A DNA stretch of 64,000 nucleotides from Nitrosarchaeum sp. Its GTDB lineage: Archaea > Thermoproteota > Nitrososphaeria > Nitrososphaerales > Nitrosopumilaceae. The position numbers were made by a program, and so were the translations under genes. The stretch is taken from contig JAGXTE010000058.1 of NCBI GenBank assembly GCA_018334095.1, forward strand, positions 1-64,000, in the 5' to 3' direction. Below are positions 35,968 through 44,553 of this stretch, one piece after another; position 1 is the stretch's first letter, and each line of letters opens with the position of its first letter. Below the pieces are notes generated by a model. The model searched no databases and had not been told where the DNA came from. It saw only the letters and a list, made by a program, of their open reading frames with translations.

Positions 35968-36696
35968 TTAATTAAAAGTGGATTTTAACTCATTATGCGG
36001 CTTGAAACGATTCCAAAGGGAACCTAAAATTATACCCAAAGATAGCCAATAAATTGAAACAGCCACGGCAGACATTATTCTAAAATGTTCAACTAGATTC
36101 ATAGGGGCTGTAATTTTATCAGGGTTTTCAGGCATTGTAAAAAATACCATCCCAATAAAAACAGCATATCCTAAAATTGCAATAAATTTTTTAGTTTTTA
36201 ATTTTTTAAATATTTTATAGAACCCTAAAGCACCAAATCCAGAAATTGCAATAAAAGCTAGAAACAGTATTGATCTTAATACAACAGTGTCAGGGTCACC
36301 AACGGTTGGCGGATTTGCAGGATATTTTAAAAATGGAATAAGGTAAATTGCAAGCCACATTATTCCTGTTAAAATTAGAGATTTACGTATATCAGATTTT
36401 CCAGGCAAAGAGTTTCTTGAGAGTACAAAAATAATTCCAAACAAAGAACCAATAGATATGCCTAAAATGGCACCAGCCAGAATTTGGCCACTTTTTTGCC
36501 AATATCGGTAAGAATCAAATTCTGCTCTAAATTCAGGAGTGTCTTTTTCTTCACCTGAAGCAAAAAGATGTTGATTTTCAATTCCAATTGCCTGATCTAA
36601 TGAAGGTTCAACAAATACAAAATTAGCAGCACCATGAATTAGTCCAGCTGAGAGACCAGAAATTAAAACAATGACAATAAAAAGAAATGTTCTCAT
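35968..36696 (-). CDS. cbtA: CbtA, cobalt transporter subunit
   Basis: 242 residues with about six membrane helices. SGLSAGLIHGAANFVFVEPSL in the first helix and the later LVEHFRIMSAVAVSIYW helix fit the CbtA family, which is paired with CbtB and often linked to cobalamin genes. It lies 12 bases after cbtB. Thaumarchaeota make cobalamin, so cobalt import is a sensible role. Confidence 0.85.
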   Translation of the reverse strand: MRTFLFIVIVLISGLSAGLIHGAANFVFVEPSLDQAIGIENQHLFASGEEKDTPEFRAEFDSYRYWQKSGQILAGAILGISIGSLFGIIFVLSRNSLPGKSDIRKSLILTGIMWLAIYLIPFLKYPANPPTVGDPDTVVLRSILFLAFIAISGFGALGFYKIFKKLKTKKFIAILGYAVFIGMVFFTMPENPDKITAPMNLVEHFRIMSAVAVSIYWLSLGIILGSLWNRFKPHNELKSTFN

Positions 36697-36708
36697 CAGG
36701 TTAACCTC

Positions 36709-36924
36709 CTAATGACAAGGAAACCCAGCAGCGTGTCTCATATCATGAGTAAGTTCATGGATGTAAAGATCTTCAAATGCTTTTTCTCCATATACCAAAC
36801 TAAAGATATGTCCTTGATCAAATCCAACAACAAATAATCCCGCTGCAAAAACTATAGCTAAAGCCACAATTGCAAATACAGGAACACTGTTTTTAGATGC
36901 ATTAATTTGTCTTGATTGAGACAT
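36709..36924 (-). CDS. cbtB: CbtB, cobalt transporter subunit
   Basis: 71 residues from ATG 36924: one membrane helix then a His-rich C terminus, ELTHDMRHAAGFPCH, diagnostic for CbtB and a likely cobalt ligand site. A TTG at 36942 would add six residues, but a TATA box ATTTAAATAT (36945-36954) centred 25-26 bases from the ATG supports a leaderless start at 36924. Confidence 0.88.
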   Translation of the reverse strand: MSQSRQINASKNSVPVFAIVALAIVFAAGLFVVGFDQGHIFSLVYGEKAFEDLYIHELTHDMRHAAGFPCH

Positions 36925-36956
36925 AAAGTTTCCGTCAATCAAACATATTTAAATTC

Positions 36957-36973
36957 TTGGACAATTTGTCCAA
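36957..36973. promoter_or_regulatory. Perfect palindrome upstream of cbtBA
   Basis: TTGGACAATTTGTCCAA: 8-base arms around one T, placed directly upstream of the cbtB TATA box where a regulator would block or aid TBP/TFB binding. Likely operator for a metal- or cobalamin-responsive regulator. No cobalamin riboswitch features were seen. Confidence 0.6.
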
Positions 36974-37072
36974 TTAATAAAGAAAAATTATTACAGGCTC
37001 AAAACATCAATGTCAGTTTTAGATCGAACATACTGATGTTTTTGTTGCATTTCAGAATAAAAAATTAAGAAA

Positions 37073-37360
37073 ATGAGCAATTTAGGATTAGGACAAAGTC
37101 AGAAAAAATATCAAGACATGGTATCGCAAACGATAGAAGTCTCATTAATTGATCTATATGGAATAAACGGATACAAATCAATTATTCAAACAATGATGAA
37201 AGAATGCGATAAATCTGAAAAAGAAGTTACAGAAAATTATGAACTCTTTTCTAATTTGATTCAAAAAATTTTTGGGAAAATAGGAGATTCAAAAATCCTA
37301 GAACCAATTAAAATGGAAATAAATAAAATTCAAAATATAGACATAATTTCTCATACATAA
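37073..37360 (+). CDS. Small hypothetical protein
   Basis: 95 residues, predicted helical with QKKYQDMVSQTIEVSLIDLYG at the start. No membrane segment or Cys motif. Divergent from cbtB across about 150 bases that also contain an inverted repeat (AAAACATCA, 37001-37009; TGATGTTTT, 37034-37042). Function unknown; it may be co-regulated with the cobalt transporter. Confidence 0.65.
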   Translation: MSNLGLGQSQKKYQDMVSQTIEVSLIDLYGINGYKSIIQTMMKECDKSEKEVTENYELFSNLIQKIFGKIGDSKILEPIKMEINKIQNIDIISHT

Positions 37361-37418
37361 CAAAAATATTTCAATTATTATTTATTGAATTTATATATCA
37401 ACTCAGGTTAGAAGAATC

Positions 37419-38048
37419 TTGCGTAAAAATATTCAGATTTTACAAGATATTGTATCTAGAAAAGGCTCAAGCAAAGTGCTTACATTTAGCATTCCACATG
37501 TTTTCAAGGCATTGCAGTTATTAGACAAGGAAGGTTTTGTTAGCAGAGCAACCTTTGCAAAAGAGATTCATCTAGGAGAAGGTGCAGTCAAGACATTAAT
37601 TTTACATTTAAAAAAAGCGGAGATTGTAAAGTCAACAAAATCTGGAACCTTTCTTACTGAAAAAGGAAAAAAATTAACAAATCAAATAAAAAATACAGTA
37701 GGCAATGAATGCAAAATAAAAAAATCATCAATAATCCAAGGAAAACATAATCATGCAATTTTATTAAAAAAATATTCCAAAATGATCAAAACAGGGATTG
37801 AGCAAAGAGATTATGCAATTTTGTATGGGTCTTCAGGCTGTACCACAATGATATGCAAGAATGAGAAATTAGTATTTCCAGGAAATGAAAGGGAGTGTTT
37901 TCCAAGAGATATTAAAACAAAAAAATACATCATGGAGAATTTATGCCCTGATGATGAAGATGTTATAATAATTTCATCATCAGATGATCCTTTTGTAGCA
38001 GAAATATCTGCAAAAAATTCTGCGTTATGGACAATAGCAATGACATAG
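37419..38048 (+). CDS. wHTH transcriptional regulator with C-terminal DUF4443-like domain
   Basis: 209 residues from TTG 37419. Winged helix at about 20-85 (FSIPHVFKALQLLDKEGFVS; LGEGAVKTLILHLKKAEI). The C-terminal 100 residues (YAILYGSSGCTTMICKNEKL, then NLCPDDEDVIIISSSDD) resemble a ligand- or metal-sensing domain seen in archaeal regulators. The end overlaps the DsbA-like gene by 22 bases if that gene starts at 38027. Confidence 0.8.
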   Translation: MRKNIQILQDIVSRKGSSKVLTFSIPHVFKALQLLDKEGFVSRATFAKEIHLGEGAVKTLILHLKKAEIVKSTKSGTFLTEKGKKLTNQIKNTVGNECKIKKSSIIQGKHNHAILLKKYSKMIKTGIEQRDYAILYGSSGCTTMICKNEKLVFPGNERECFPRDIKTKKYIMENLCPDDEDVIIISSSDDPFVAEISAKNSALWTIAMT

Positions 38049-38734
38049 AACAAGGAAACTATTTACTAGAAAATAAAAACAGCAAATCTATGAAAAGAAA
38101 TCTTATACTTACAATTCCAGTAATAATAGGAATTTTAGCAGGTTTGTTCTTGGCTTTTTATCCACAAGCAGAAGACAATCCAAAAACACTAACTGAGACA
38201 AATCTGATCAACAATGGTTCACCGATTATAGGAGATCCTTTAGCAAAAATTACAATTTTAGAGTGGGGTGATTATCAATGTACATTTTGTTATAAATTTC
38301 ATCAAACTACACTAAATACGATTAAACAAGATTTCATAGATACTGGAAAAATAAAGATGGTATTCAAAGACTTTCCATTAAATGGTGAAGATTCTATTTT
38401 GGCTGCAGAAGCAACATATTGTGCTCAAGACCAAGGAAAATACTGGCAATACCACGACGAATTATACAAGAACTGGGCAGGTGAGAGAACAGGGTGGGTT
38501 AACCGAAACTCGTTAGATAAATTTGCAATAACTGTTGAGTTGAATTTAGATAAATTCAACACATGTCTTGATAATCACAAATATTTGGATAAAGTAAATC
38601 AATTGCATCAATTTGGAAAAGAGATAGGTGTAGACGCCACACCATATTTTCTAGTTTTTAATGATGAAAAAATAATCAAAATAAGAGGTAATCAACCACT
38701 GGAGGTCTTTTTGAAATCCATCGGCGAATTATAA
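38027..38734 (+). CDS. Membrane-anchored DsbA-like thiol-disulphide oxidoreductase
   Basis: 235 residues. A membrane helix at about residues 24-47 anchors a thioredoxin-fold domain (DsbA/Thioredoxin_4 type) outside the cell, with active site CTFC in EWGDYQCTFCYKFH and cis-Pro in VDATPYFLVF. An ATG at 38090 is an alternative start, removing a polar 21-residue leader and the overlap with the regulator. Likely catalyses disulphide formation in secreted proteins such as the pilins and cupredoxins. Confidence 0.9.
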   Translation: MDNSNDIEQGNYLLENKNSKSMKRNLILTIPVIIGILAGLFLAFYPQAEDNPKTLTETNLINNGSPIIGDPLAKITILEWGDYQCTFCYKFHQTTLNTIKQDFIDTGKIKMVFKDFPLNGEDSILAAEATYCAQDQGKYWQYHDELYKNWAGERTGWVNRNSLDKFAITVELNLDKFNTCLDNHKYLDKVNQLHQFGKEIGVDATPYFLVFNDEKIIKIRGNQPLEVFLKSIGEL

Positions 38735-38797
38735 TTTCAGGAAGATTATGAATTGAACCAACCAAACTTAATATTCGCATAATAGGAAACAAAAGAA

Positions 38798-40090
38798 ATG
38801 GAAAAGATCAACATAGAAAAAGTAGATTCCGTTAAACTTTACAAAATTAGAAAAATGTTAGAAGAACTTTCCCAAAAATCAGGAAGAGGAACTGAGTTAA
38901 TCAGCGTGTATATCCCAAAAGGAAAACAACTACACGAAATTATTAGCACATTACAACAAGAGCAAGGAACAGCAGATAACATCAAATCAGATTTAACAAG
39001 ATCACATGTGGTAGACTCGTTAGGGAAAGTAGTTCAGAGATTAAAACTACTCAAAAAAACACCCGACAGAGGACTTGTGATGTTTTGTGGAGCACTACCG
39101 CCTGAAGGAGGTGGACCTTTAGGAAGTGAAGTGGTAAAGGTATGGGAGATTGATCCTCCAAAAGATTTGAAACAGTATCTTTACAGATGCGATGATCATT
39201 TTCATGTCGATATTCTAAAGGACATGCTAAAAGATGACAATCTGATTGGGTTCTTAGCTATTGATGCCAAAGATGCTGGCTGGGGGTTATTACATGGTGA
39301 TAAAATAGAAGTACTTTCACAGACTGGCTCTGGAGTGGCAGGTAAACACAGACAAGGAGGGCAGTCTGCAAAAAGATTCCAAAAATTAAGAGAGATGGAG
39401 CTTTCATATTTTTACAACCGAGTTGCCGGAACGACAAGAGAATATTTTATTGACATTTATCCAGTAAAAGGACTGATAATTTCAGGTCCAGGGCCTACAA
39501 AAGAAGATTTTATCAATGGAAATTATTTAGAGTACAGATTACAAAACATGATCATCAACACATTAGATTGTGGATATTCTGGAGCAGAGGGAATTAGAGA
39601 GGCATTTGCAAAGTCTGCTGAACTTTTATCTGATTTCAGAATGGTAGAAGAAAAGAAGCTAATTGAAGATTTATTCAGAGAAGTAAACTCCCATTCAGGG
39701 TTAGGAGTATATGGATTGCAAGATGTAATTGAACTTTTGAAAAATAACGTAGTAAAGACTTTGATCATTACAGATGATACAAACTTAAATCGAGTTGAAG
39801 GAAAATGCCGCAGATGTCAGAATATTCAAGAAATAATTGTTGAGAGAAGAGATGTCATTCCAAAAAAAACAGAATACTCTAGCAAACCTTGCCCTGCATG
39901 CAATGCAATGGAAGTTGAACCAAATGAACAAGACATAGTAGATTATTTGGAGCTTCTTGCTGCAAAAACAGGAAGTAAATTAGAAGTGGTTTCAGGAAGT
40001 GCAGAACATGGGACTATGTTATCAAGCTTGGGCAAAGTAGGCGCCATACTTCGATACAACCCAGGCCATACTAAGGAAGCAAAGACTTGA
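38798..40090 (+). CDS. prf1: Peptide chain release factor aRF1
   Basis: 430 residues. Domain 1 contains the stop-codon reading motif NIKS (TADNIKSD), domain 2 the catalytic GGQ in HRQGGQSAKRF, and domain 3 two CxxC pairs (CRRCQN, CPACNA) forming a zinc site. Recognises all three stop codons and triggers peptide release. The 3' end overlaps the convergent HIT gene by 20 bases. Confidence 0.97.
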   Translation: MEKINIEKVDSVKLYKIRKMLEELSQKSGRGTELISVYIPKGKQLHEIISTLQQEQGTADNIKSDLTRSHVVDSLGKVVQRLKLLKKTPDRGLVMFCGALPPEGGGPLGSEVVKVWEIDPPKDLKQYLYRCDDHFHVDILKDMLKDDNLIGFLAIDAKDAGWGLLHGDKIEVLSQTGSGVAGKHRQGGQSAKRFQKLREMELSYFYNRVAGTTREYFIDIYPVKGLIISGPGPTKEDFINGNYLEYRLQNMIINTLDCGYSGAEGIREAFAKSAELLSDFRMVEEKKLIEDLFREVNSHSGLGVYGLQDVIELLKNNVVKTLIITDDTNLNRVEGKCRRCQNIQEIIVERRDVIPKKTEYSSKPCPACNAMEVEPNEQDIVDYLELLAAKTGSKLEVVSGSAEHGTMLSSLGKVGAILRYNPGHTKEAKT

Positions 40091-40478
40091 TTTTTTTTGC
40101 AAGAATTGAAAGCTCGTCAGTGTTTGAGATTGAACGTTTTGTCCAGATTGTTCCTTTGTGATTATACCTTGGAATAATGTGAACATGGACATGAGGAATA
40201 ATCTGTTTTGCAGCCCTTCCGTTGTTTTGTCCAAGACTAAATGCATCAGCATCAGTTGCAGATAAAATAGCATTAGCTATTTTTGGTATTATTGAAAACA
40301 AGTCACCAACTGCTTTTGAATCCATATCGGTAATTCTTTCATGATGTTTTTTTGGGACTACTAAACTATGACCTACATCTATTGGATACTTGTCTAAAAA
40401 TGCAACATGTGATGAGTCCTCATATAGAATATGAGCATCTCTAACTCCAGATAAAATATCACAAAAAATACAACTCAT
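40071..40478 (-). CDS. HIT-family nucleotide hydrolase/transferase
   Basis: 135 residues with the histidine triad HVHVHIIPR and an N-terminal FCDILSG typical of Hint/HIT proteins, which hydrolyse nucleoside phosphoramidates or AMP esters. Cytosolic. Specific substrate not determinable. Confidence 0.93.
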   Translation of the reverse strand: MSCIFCDILSGVRDAHILYEDSSHVAFLDKYPIDVGHSLVVPKKHHERITDMDSKAVGDLFSIIPKIANAILSATDADAFSLGQNNGRAAKQIIPHVHVHIIPRYNHKGTIWTKRSISNTDELSILAKKIKSLLP

Positions 40479-40552
40479 AATAAAATTGAATTTTTTGATC
40501 TTATTATTGTTTCATAGATAAATAGAATATGTCAACTTAGCATATCAACGTT

Positions 40553-41032
40553 TTAATTAATAATTAACAGTCCTTTCATTTCAGGATGAAGAGTACAATG
40601 GTAAGCATATTCGCCAGATTTATCGGCTAAAAAGTTAATTGATTGAGACTCAAAATACCCAAGATCTTTTGAATGTACATTAAATTCATCGATGTTAAAA
40701 TTATGAATTGATTTTTGATTAGGTGTATTTTTAATTTCATTAATTATATGAAATGAAACAAGATTTCCTTTAGAAATAGTCAATGTAGGACTAGTCATTC
40801 CAGAGCGAGGAACCTGTTTTCCACCTCTACTTGATTGATGGTTAAACAAGTAATGACCATCAGAAGATTGTCCAGTTTTAATCAAAATGTTTTCTGGAAC
40901 TAAAATCACAGGATAATCCACATTAACTGGAATTAGAGATTGATATGCATAATAACTGCCTGTAGCAATAACCACAAGTATCCCAATACCGATTAGTTTC
41001 ATAATTGAAAATTTCATCATGTAGAACGCCAT
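40553..41032 (-). CDS. Membrane-anchored cupredoxin (type 1 copper protein)
   Basis: 159 residues: a membrane helix at about residues 11-30, then a plastocyanin-like fold. Copper ligands are visible as His in SIHNFNID and Cys, His and Met in CTLHPEM. Ammonia-oxidising archaea use many such copper proteins for extracytoplasmic electron transfer in place of haem cytochromes. Its partner is unknown. Confidence 0.9.
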   Translation of the reverse strand: MAFYMMKFSIMKLIGIGILVVIATGSYYAYQSLIPVNVDYPVILVPENILIKTGQSSDGHYLFNHQSSRGGKQVPRSGMTSPTLTISKGNLVSFHIINEIKNTPNQKSIHNFNIDEFNVHSKDLGYFESQSINFLADKSGEYAYHCTLHPEMKGLLIIN

Positions 41033-41043
41033 TTTTCATCTTG

Positions 41044-41250
41044 CTATTTTTTTCTCAAAATAATTTGCATTAACGCATCTTTGGAGTAATCGATGCCATG
41101 TTCTTCATCTGTGTGTTTCCCAAAGTCTTCGATTACCTGTGCAATTTCGCCTTCTGCTACAAAATCACACTCAAATCCATAGTCATTGCATCGTAATTTT
41201 ATCAAATTGTATTTTTTGTATAACCCGTAGTAATAAGTCTCAATTAACAT
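41044..41250 (-). CDS. DUF1059-like small protein
   Basis: 68 residues. IKLRCNDYGFECDFVAEGE and a following EDFGKHTDEEHG match the DUF1059 pattern, small archaeal and bacterial proteins with a CxxxxxxC pair and a His-rich helix. The motif TTAACATTGTTAA overlaps the ATG at 41250, so autoregulation is possible. Function unknown. Confidence 0.8.
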   Translation of the reverse strand: MLIETYYYGLYKKYNLIKLRCNDYGFECDFVAEGEIAQVIEDFGKHTDEEHGIDYSKDALMQIILRKK

Positions 41251-41257
41251 TGTTAAG
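41245..41257. promoter_or_regulatory. TTAAC-ATT-GTTAA palindrome at the DUF1059 start
   Basis: Inverted repeat TTAAC/GTTAA with ATT spacer, overlapping the start codon of the DUF1059 gene. The sub-string CATTGTTAA recurs at 42115, 42471 and 42678, all within 1.5 kb. Confidence 0.45.
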
Positions 41258-41345
41258 TAAGATTCCTAACTCAAAACATAGTCTACAAAGTTACACTCAA
41301 AAATTCATTAGAAAATTAGATTAAGTTAACTATTACACGTAATGT

Positions 41346-41681
41346 ATGGCTGATTCTCGCAAATATCGTGACAGAATTTACATCATAAAGGACATAATAC
41401 TCACCCTTTCAGAATATGGACAGCTGAACCAGACAGCATTGTTTAGTTTTTGTGGATTAAACATATCAAAACATAAGGGAATTTTAGATAATTTGGAATT
41501 AAACGAGATGATCAAGAGAGAAGAAATTTCGGAAGGAAAAAGAACCATTACAATTTTCAAAGTGACGCAAAAAGGAATGAATTTCTGTCATGAGATCATA
41601 GAACCATATGAAAATCTATTTCCAAGAGGTGGAAAGTTTTCCGAAGAATCATTCAAACTTGGGTGTTTACTCTTTATCTAG
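41346..41681 (+). CDS. Small wHTH regulator
   Basis: 111 residues; DIILTLSEYGQLNQTALFSF, then NISKHKGILDNLELNEMI as recognition helix and a wing (KRTITIFKVTQKG). Resembles archaeal single-domain winged-helix regulators. Divergent from the DUF1059 gene; overlaps the convergent membrane protein gene by 15 bases. Candidate reader of the CATTGTTAA sites around it. Confidence 0.8.
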   Translation: MADSRKYRDRIYIIKDIILTLSEYGQLNQTALFSFCGLNISKHKGILDNLELNEMIKREEISEGKRTITIFKVTQKGMNFCHEIIEPYENLFPRGGKFSEESFKLGCLLFI

Positions 41682-42038
41682 ATCATATTGAGATGAAATA
41701 GATTGATCAAGCTGTTCTTTTTTCTTTAGATAGTTATAGTAACGGTTATTCCATTTACTGAGCGATTTAAACTGCCTCAACCCCGCAACGAACCATATTG
41801 CGGATGTTACCAATATCACTACAACTGTAACCATCAACAAAATGCCAAAATCACCCTCTTGCTCTATTAAAAGTAAAAATTTTGGATGCGTAGCTAGATA
41901 CAATGAAATTATTATTGCAAGCGGAGCCAAAATAAGGGCAGACAAGGAAACGCCTAACATAATGCCCTTTAGATGTTGAATTTTTTCAATAAATTCATCC
42001 ATTGAACTCAAAATATCGTTTCTTTCATCATTTAACAA
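41667..42038 (-). CDS. Two-helix membrane protein
   Basis: 123 residues: an N-terminal amphipathic coil, two hydrophobic helices (about 28-50 and 60-85), and a basic C-terminal coil. No conserved motif recognised. Probably a small membrane protein of unknown role. Confidence 0.7.
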   Translation of the reverse strand: MLNDERNDILSSMDEFIEKIQHLKGIMLGVSLSALILAPLAIIISLYLATHPKFLLLIEQEGDFGILLMVTVVVILVTSAIWFVAGLRQFKSLSKWNNRYYNYLKKKEQLDQSISSQYDLDKE

Positions 42039-42082
42039 ATCCAGACAACTCCTTGTTTCAAATTATATAACATGCATCAGTT

Positions 42083-42307
42083 CTATCGTATAGAGGTATT
42101 TAGGATATACTTAACATTGTTAATGTTAAATTCAGCTTGTTCTGTTTTTGTTTGTACGTGACTTTGTTCTAAGAAGGGAATGACAACAAATGCAACGCAG
42201 ATTTCGTGTTTTAATGAATATTGAACAAAACGAACATCTTTTTTGCCCATTTTCATATTTTCTAGAGGTAGAGAATCTAAAAGATTTATGCAATACGCAT
42301 ATCCCAT
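42083..42307 (-). CDS. Possible small hypothetical protein
   Basis: 74 residues from ATG 42307. Central strands (VRFVQYSLKHEICVAFVVIPF) look plausible, but no family is recognised. Another frame is also open here (42132-42323), so the coding assignment is uncertain. Its 3' end contains the palindrome TTAACATTGTTAATGTTAA. Confidence 0.35.
   Translation of the reverse strand: MGYAYCINLLDSLPLENMKMGKKDVRFVQYSLKHEICVAFVVIPFLEQSHVQTKTEQAEFNINNVKYILNTSIR
42111..42129. promoter_or_regulatory. Perfect palindrome TTAACATT-GTT-AATGTTAA
   Basis: 8-base arms around GTT. Contains the same TTAACATTGTTAA core found at 41245-41257. It lies near the 3' end of a doubtful small gene and upstream of the membrane protein gene at 41667-42038, where it could act as an operator. 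Confidence 0.45.
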
Positions 42308-42326
42308 TACAGCGATAAGTCATGAT

Positions 42327-42431
42327 CTAAGGAAATTTTTTTCTCCCAATTTGAAATTTTTCTAGTCTCCACCAATCATCATCTCGTTTAGAAGCTAGGT
42401 TTTCATCTTCTTTGTCTTCCTTTTTCTTCAT
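42327..42431 (-). CDS. 34-residue charged microprotein
   Basis: ATG 42431, 34 codons. The N terminus is Lys/Glu/Asp rich, then RDDDWWRLEKFQIG. The Trp pair and amphipathic end make it look like a real microprotein, but there is no known family. Confidence 0.4.
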   Translation of the reverse strand: MKKKEDKEDENLASKRDDDWWRLEKFQIGRKKFP

Positions 42432-42508
42432 GCTGTTAAATTCATAAATTTTTTAATAAAAGTAGATGAACATTGTTAAGCATTATCTAAATACCAAAGT
42501 TCAAAAAC

Positions 42509-42604
42509 ATGACGTATGCAGAAGTACATATCTACTCCAAAGGAAAAATTCCAAGAATTCATAAATTTGCATATCAGCAATGCGTAGTTTCATTTACTGC
42601 CTAA
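42509..42604 (+). CDS. Possible 31-residue microprotein
   Basis: ATG 42509, 31 codons (begins MTYAEVHIYSKGKIPRIHKF). A TATA-like TATCTAAATA lies about 20-28 bases upstream and a CATTGTTAAG motif precedes it. Evidence is the promoter spacing only. Confidence 0.3.
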   Translation: MTYAEVHIYSKGKIPRIHKFAYQQCVVSFTA

Positions 42605-42721
42605 GACACAGAGATTTTTCCAAGATAAGCTTCTGCATTTATTCATATCTTAGATAAAATGCAAAAAACCAACTTACCATTGTTAAGTGATGTTTTAGTA
42701 TAGCTAATTTCTGGGGAGTAT

Positions 42722-42907
42722 GTGGAATTTAAAACAAAAATTTCAAAGAAAATAACCGTTCCTAGTTTGAAAAGTGTATTCAAAAAGGATCCTCAATTTA
42801 CAAATGAATGTAGAATTTGTAACATGAAATTTACGGATTCAGAAAGAACAAAAAAGCACATGATTAAGGCTCACTCAAAACCAAAGCGTGAAAGACAAGA
42901 TCACTAA
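42722..42907 (+). CDS. Single C2H2 zinc-finger protein
   Basis: 61 residues from GTG 42722. The C-terminal half is a classical C2H2 finger, CRICNMKFTDSERTKKHMIKAH, preceded by a basic leader. Likely nucleic-acid or protein binding. Immediately followed (2-base gap) by the RAM-domain gene. Confidence 0.8.
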   Translation: MEFKTKISKKITVPSLKSVFKKDPQFTNECRICNMKFTDSERTKKHMIKAHSKPKRERQDH

Positions 42908-42909
42908 AA

Positions 42910-43431
42910 ATGGCAAAAGCGTATGTCATGATAAATTGTGACTTGGGTTCAGAAAAAGAAGTAATTACATCGTTGAGAAAAACTATTGGAGTAAAAGAGG
43001 CTCACGGAACACTTGGTCTTTATGATATTGTGATACAATTAGAATCACCTACTGAACATAATATTCAAGAAATTGTTAAAACAATTCGTAAAATGCCAAA
43101 AATTCACTCTACGGTTACTTTAACCAGATCAGAATCAGGTGAATTGTTCCAAGCATCTGAAAAACTAATTGGGATGATGGTGGGGCAGAATAAGGCTCAG
43201 GCGTATGTGGTAATTCATTGTGATAAAGGAGAAGAATTTCCAACATTAAAAAATCTTAGTCATATTTCTGAAGTAAAAGAAGCAGATGTGGTTTTTGGAT
43301 TTTATGATGTTATTTGTAAGATAGAAACCTCAGATAACAAAACATTGGAAAACATAATCACAAAGGGCATCAGAAAATTGCCCCACATTAAAACCAGTAT
43401 GACTCTTAACATAATCAATGAACAGGAATAA
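42910..43431 (+). CDS. Tandem RAM-domain (Lrp/AsnC effector) protein without HTH
   Basis: 173 residues, two copies of the Lrp-type ligand domain: AYVMINCDLGSEKEVITSL with GLYDIVIQLES, and AYVVIHCDKGEEFPTL with GFYDVICKIET. There is no DNA-binding domain, so it probably senses a small ligand (amino acid or nucleotide) and acts through partners. The preceding zinc-finger gene could supply the nucleic-acid contact. Confidence 0.85.
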   Translation: MAKAYVMINCDLGSEKEVITSLRKTIGVKEAHGTLGLYDIVIQLESPTEHNIQEIVKTIRKMPKIHSTVTLTRSESGELFQASEKLIGMMVGQNKAQAYVVIHCDKGEEFPTLKNLSHISEVKEADVVFGFYDVICKIETSDNKTLENIITKGIRKLPHIKTSMTLNIINEQE

Positions 43432-43633
43432 TCACATTTTATCTGAAACAAACATAGTGAGCATATTGAGTTCATATTACTTCAGATTCACCATTTTTTA
43501 GGTGTAAAGTGATACAAGTGAAGATAGTGAACATGTTTCTTTTTAGAGAAAAAATAATTTTCATATAATAATGGCAAGGTCAAACTTTTCATCGAACAGT
43601 TAATTAGGGCAAATTTTTGATTTATGATTAATC

Positions 43634-44233
43634 ATGGGAAGAAAAGAGAGAAGAGAACGTGAGCAAAAGCGTGAAAATTACGCTACAAAACGCTCTTTTG
43701 AGAAAAGAAAGAACATGATGATAGCTATAGGAGTATTTGCAGTAATAGCTGTAATTGTAGGTTATTCTGTTTGGATTTTTATGAACATGACAACAAATGC
43801 ACCTGGCGCTCCAGAAGGAGCAGGAGCATTAGGAAGTGAGCACTCTCATGCTGCAATGTTAGTAAAAATATTTGGAGATACATTTGATTTTTCATTACCT
43901 GCTTATCAAATTAAGACAAGTTGGATTCATTTTGAAGGAGGAGACGGAACTACGGTTCACAAGCATGCAACTGGTGTGAAGTTAGGATTTTTGTTTAATT
44001 CAATGAAATTAAAAGTCGATGATAAATGCTTCATATTCCAAGATGGAAGACAATTTTGTACAAATGAAGATTATTCATTAAGATTCTTCATAAATGATCA
44101 AGAAGTCAACGATATCGCAGGGTATGAACCAATGGATAAAGATAGAATCCTTATTGTGTATGGTTCTGAGACTCCTGAAGAGATTCAAGAATTACTAAAA
44201 CAAGTAGATACACAGCCAATTATTGAGAGATAA
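43634..44233 (+). CDS. Membrane-anchored His-rich protein
   Basis: 199 residues: a basic N-terminal stretch, a membrane helix (about 27-50), then an extracytoplasmic domain with EHSHAAMLVKIFG, IHFEGGDGTTVHKHATGVKLG and two cysteines (DKCFIFQDGRQFC). Several histidines near the membrane could bind metal. It is of a type common in ammonia-oxidising archaea; its biochemical role is not known to me. Confidence 0.8.
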   Translation: MGRKERREREQKRENYATKRSFEKRKNMMIAIGVFAVIAVIVGYSVWIFMNMTTNAPGAPEGAGALGSEHSHAAMLVKIFGDTFDFSLPAYQIKTSWIHFEGGDGTTVHKHATGVKLGFLFNSMKLKVDDKCFIFQDGRQFCTNEDYSLRFFINDQEVNDIAGYEPMDKDRILIVYGSETPEEIQELLKQVDTQPIIER

Positions 44234-44253
44234 TTTTTTAATATTTTTAATTA

Positions 44254-44457
44254 TTATTCGTCAGATGGTTCTTGTGTTGTGAATTGTGCCATTTTATCAA
44301 ATAACATGTAATATCCACATTTAGTGCATCGTAGAACAGTTAATTCAGTAGTAAGAAATTCTTTATCTTCAAATCTACCGCTTAATTTTACATTTTCACC
44401 TGCAATTTCTGCTTTGTTACTTTTACAAACAGGACATTCAAGTGCTTTTTGTTCCAT
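44254..44457 (-). CDS. Small zinc-ribbon protein
   Basis: 67 residues with CPVCKS at the N terminus and CTKCGY at about residues 44-49, a two-CxxC zinc ribbon. Divergent from ilvD. Function unknown; likely a nucleic-acid-binding or regulatory ribbon. Confidence 0.8.
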   Translation of the reverse strand: MEQKALECPVCKSNKAEIAGENVKLSGRFEDKEFLTTELTVLRCTKCGYYMLFDKMAQFTTQEPSDE

Positions 44458-44553
44458 AATATTCCCAAATAAGATTACAATTTAAATCATTGAAACTTTT
44501 TTGCAGATATTCTCAATAAAGTCTAAATTATAGCAATTTACATTTGTCATGTT

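Noticed and set aside
42132-42323. Frame overlapping 42083-42307
   Set aside because: Arg/Ser/Cys-rich translation with no structure pattern; the other frame is slightly more plausible.
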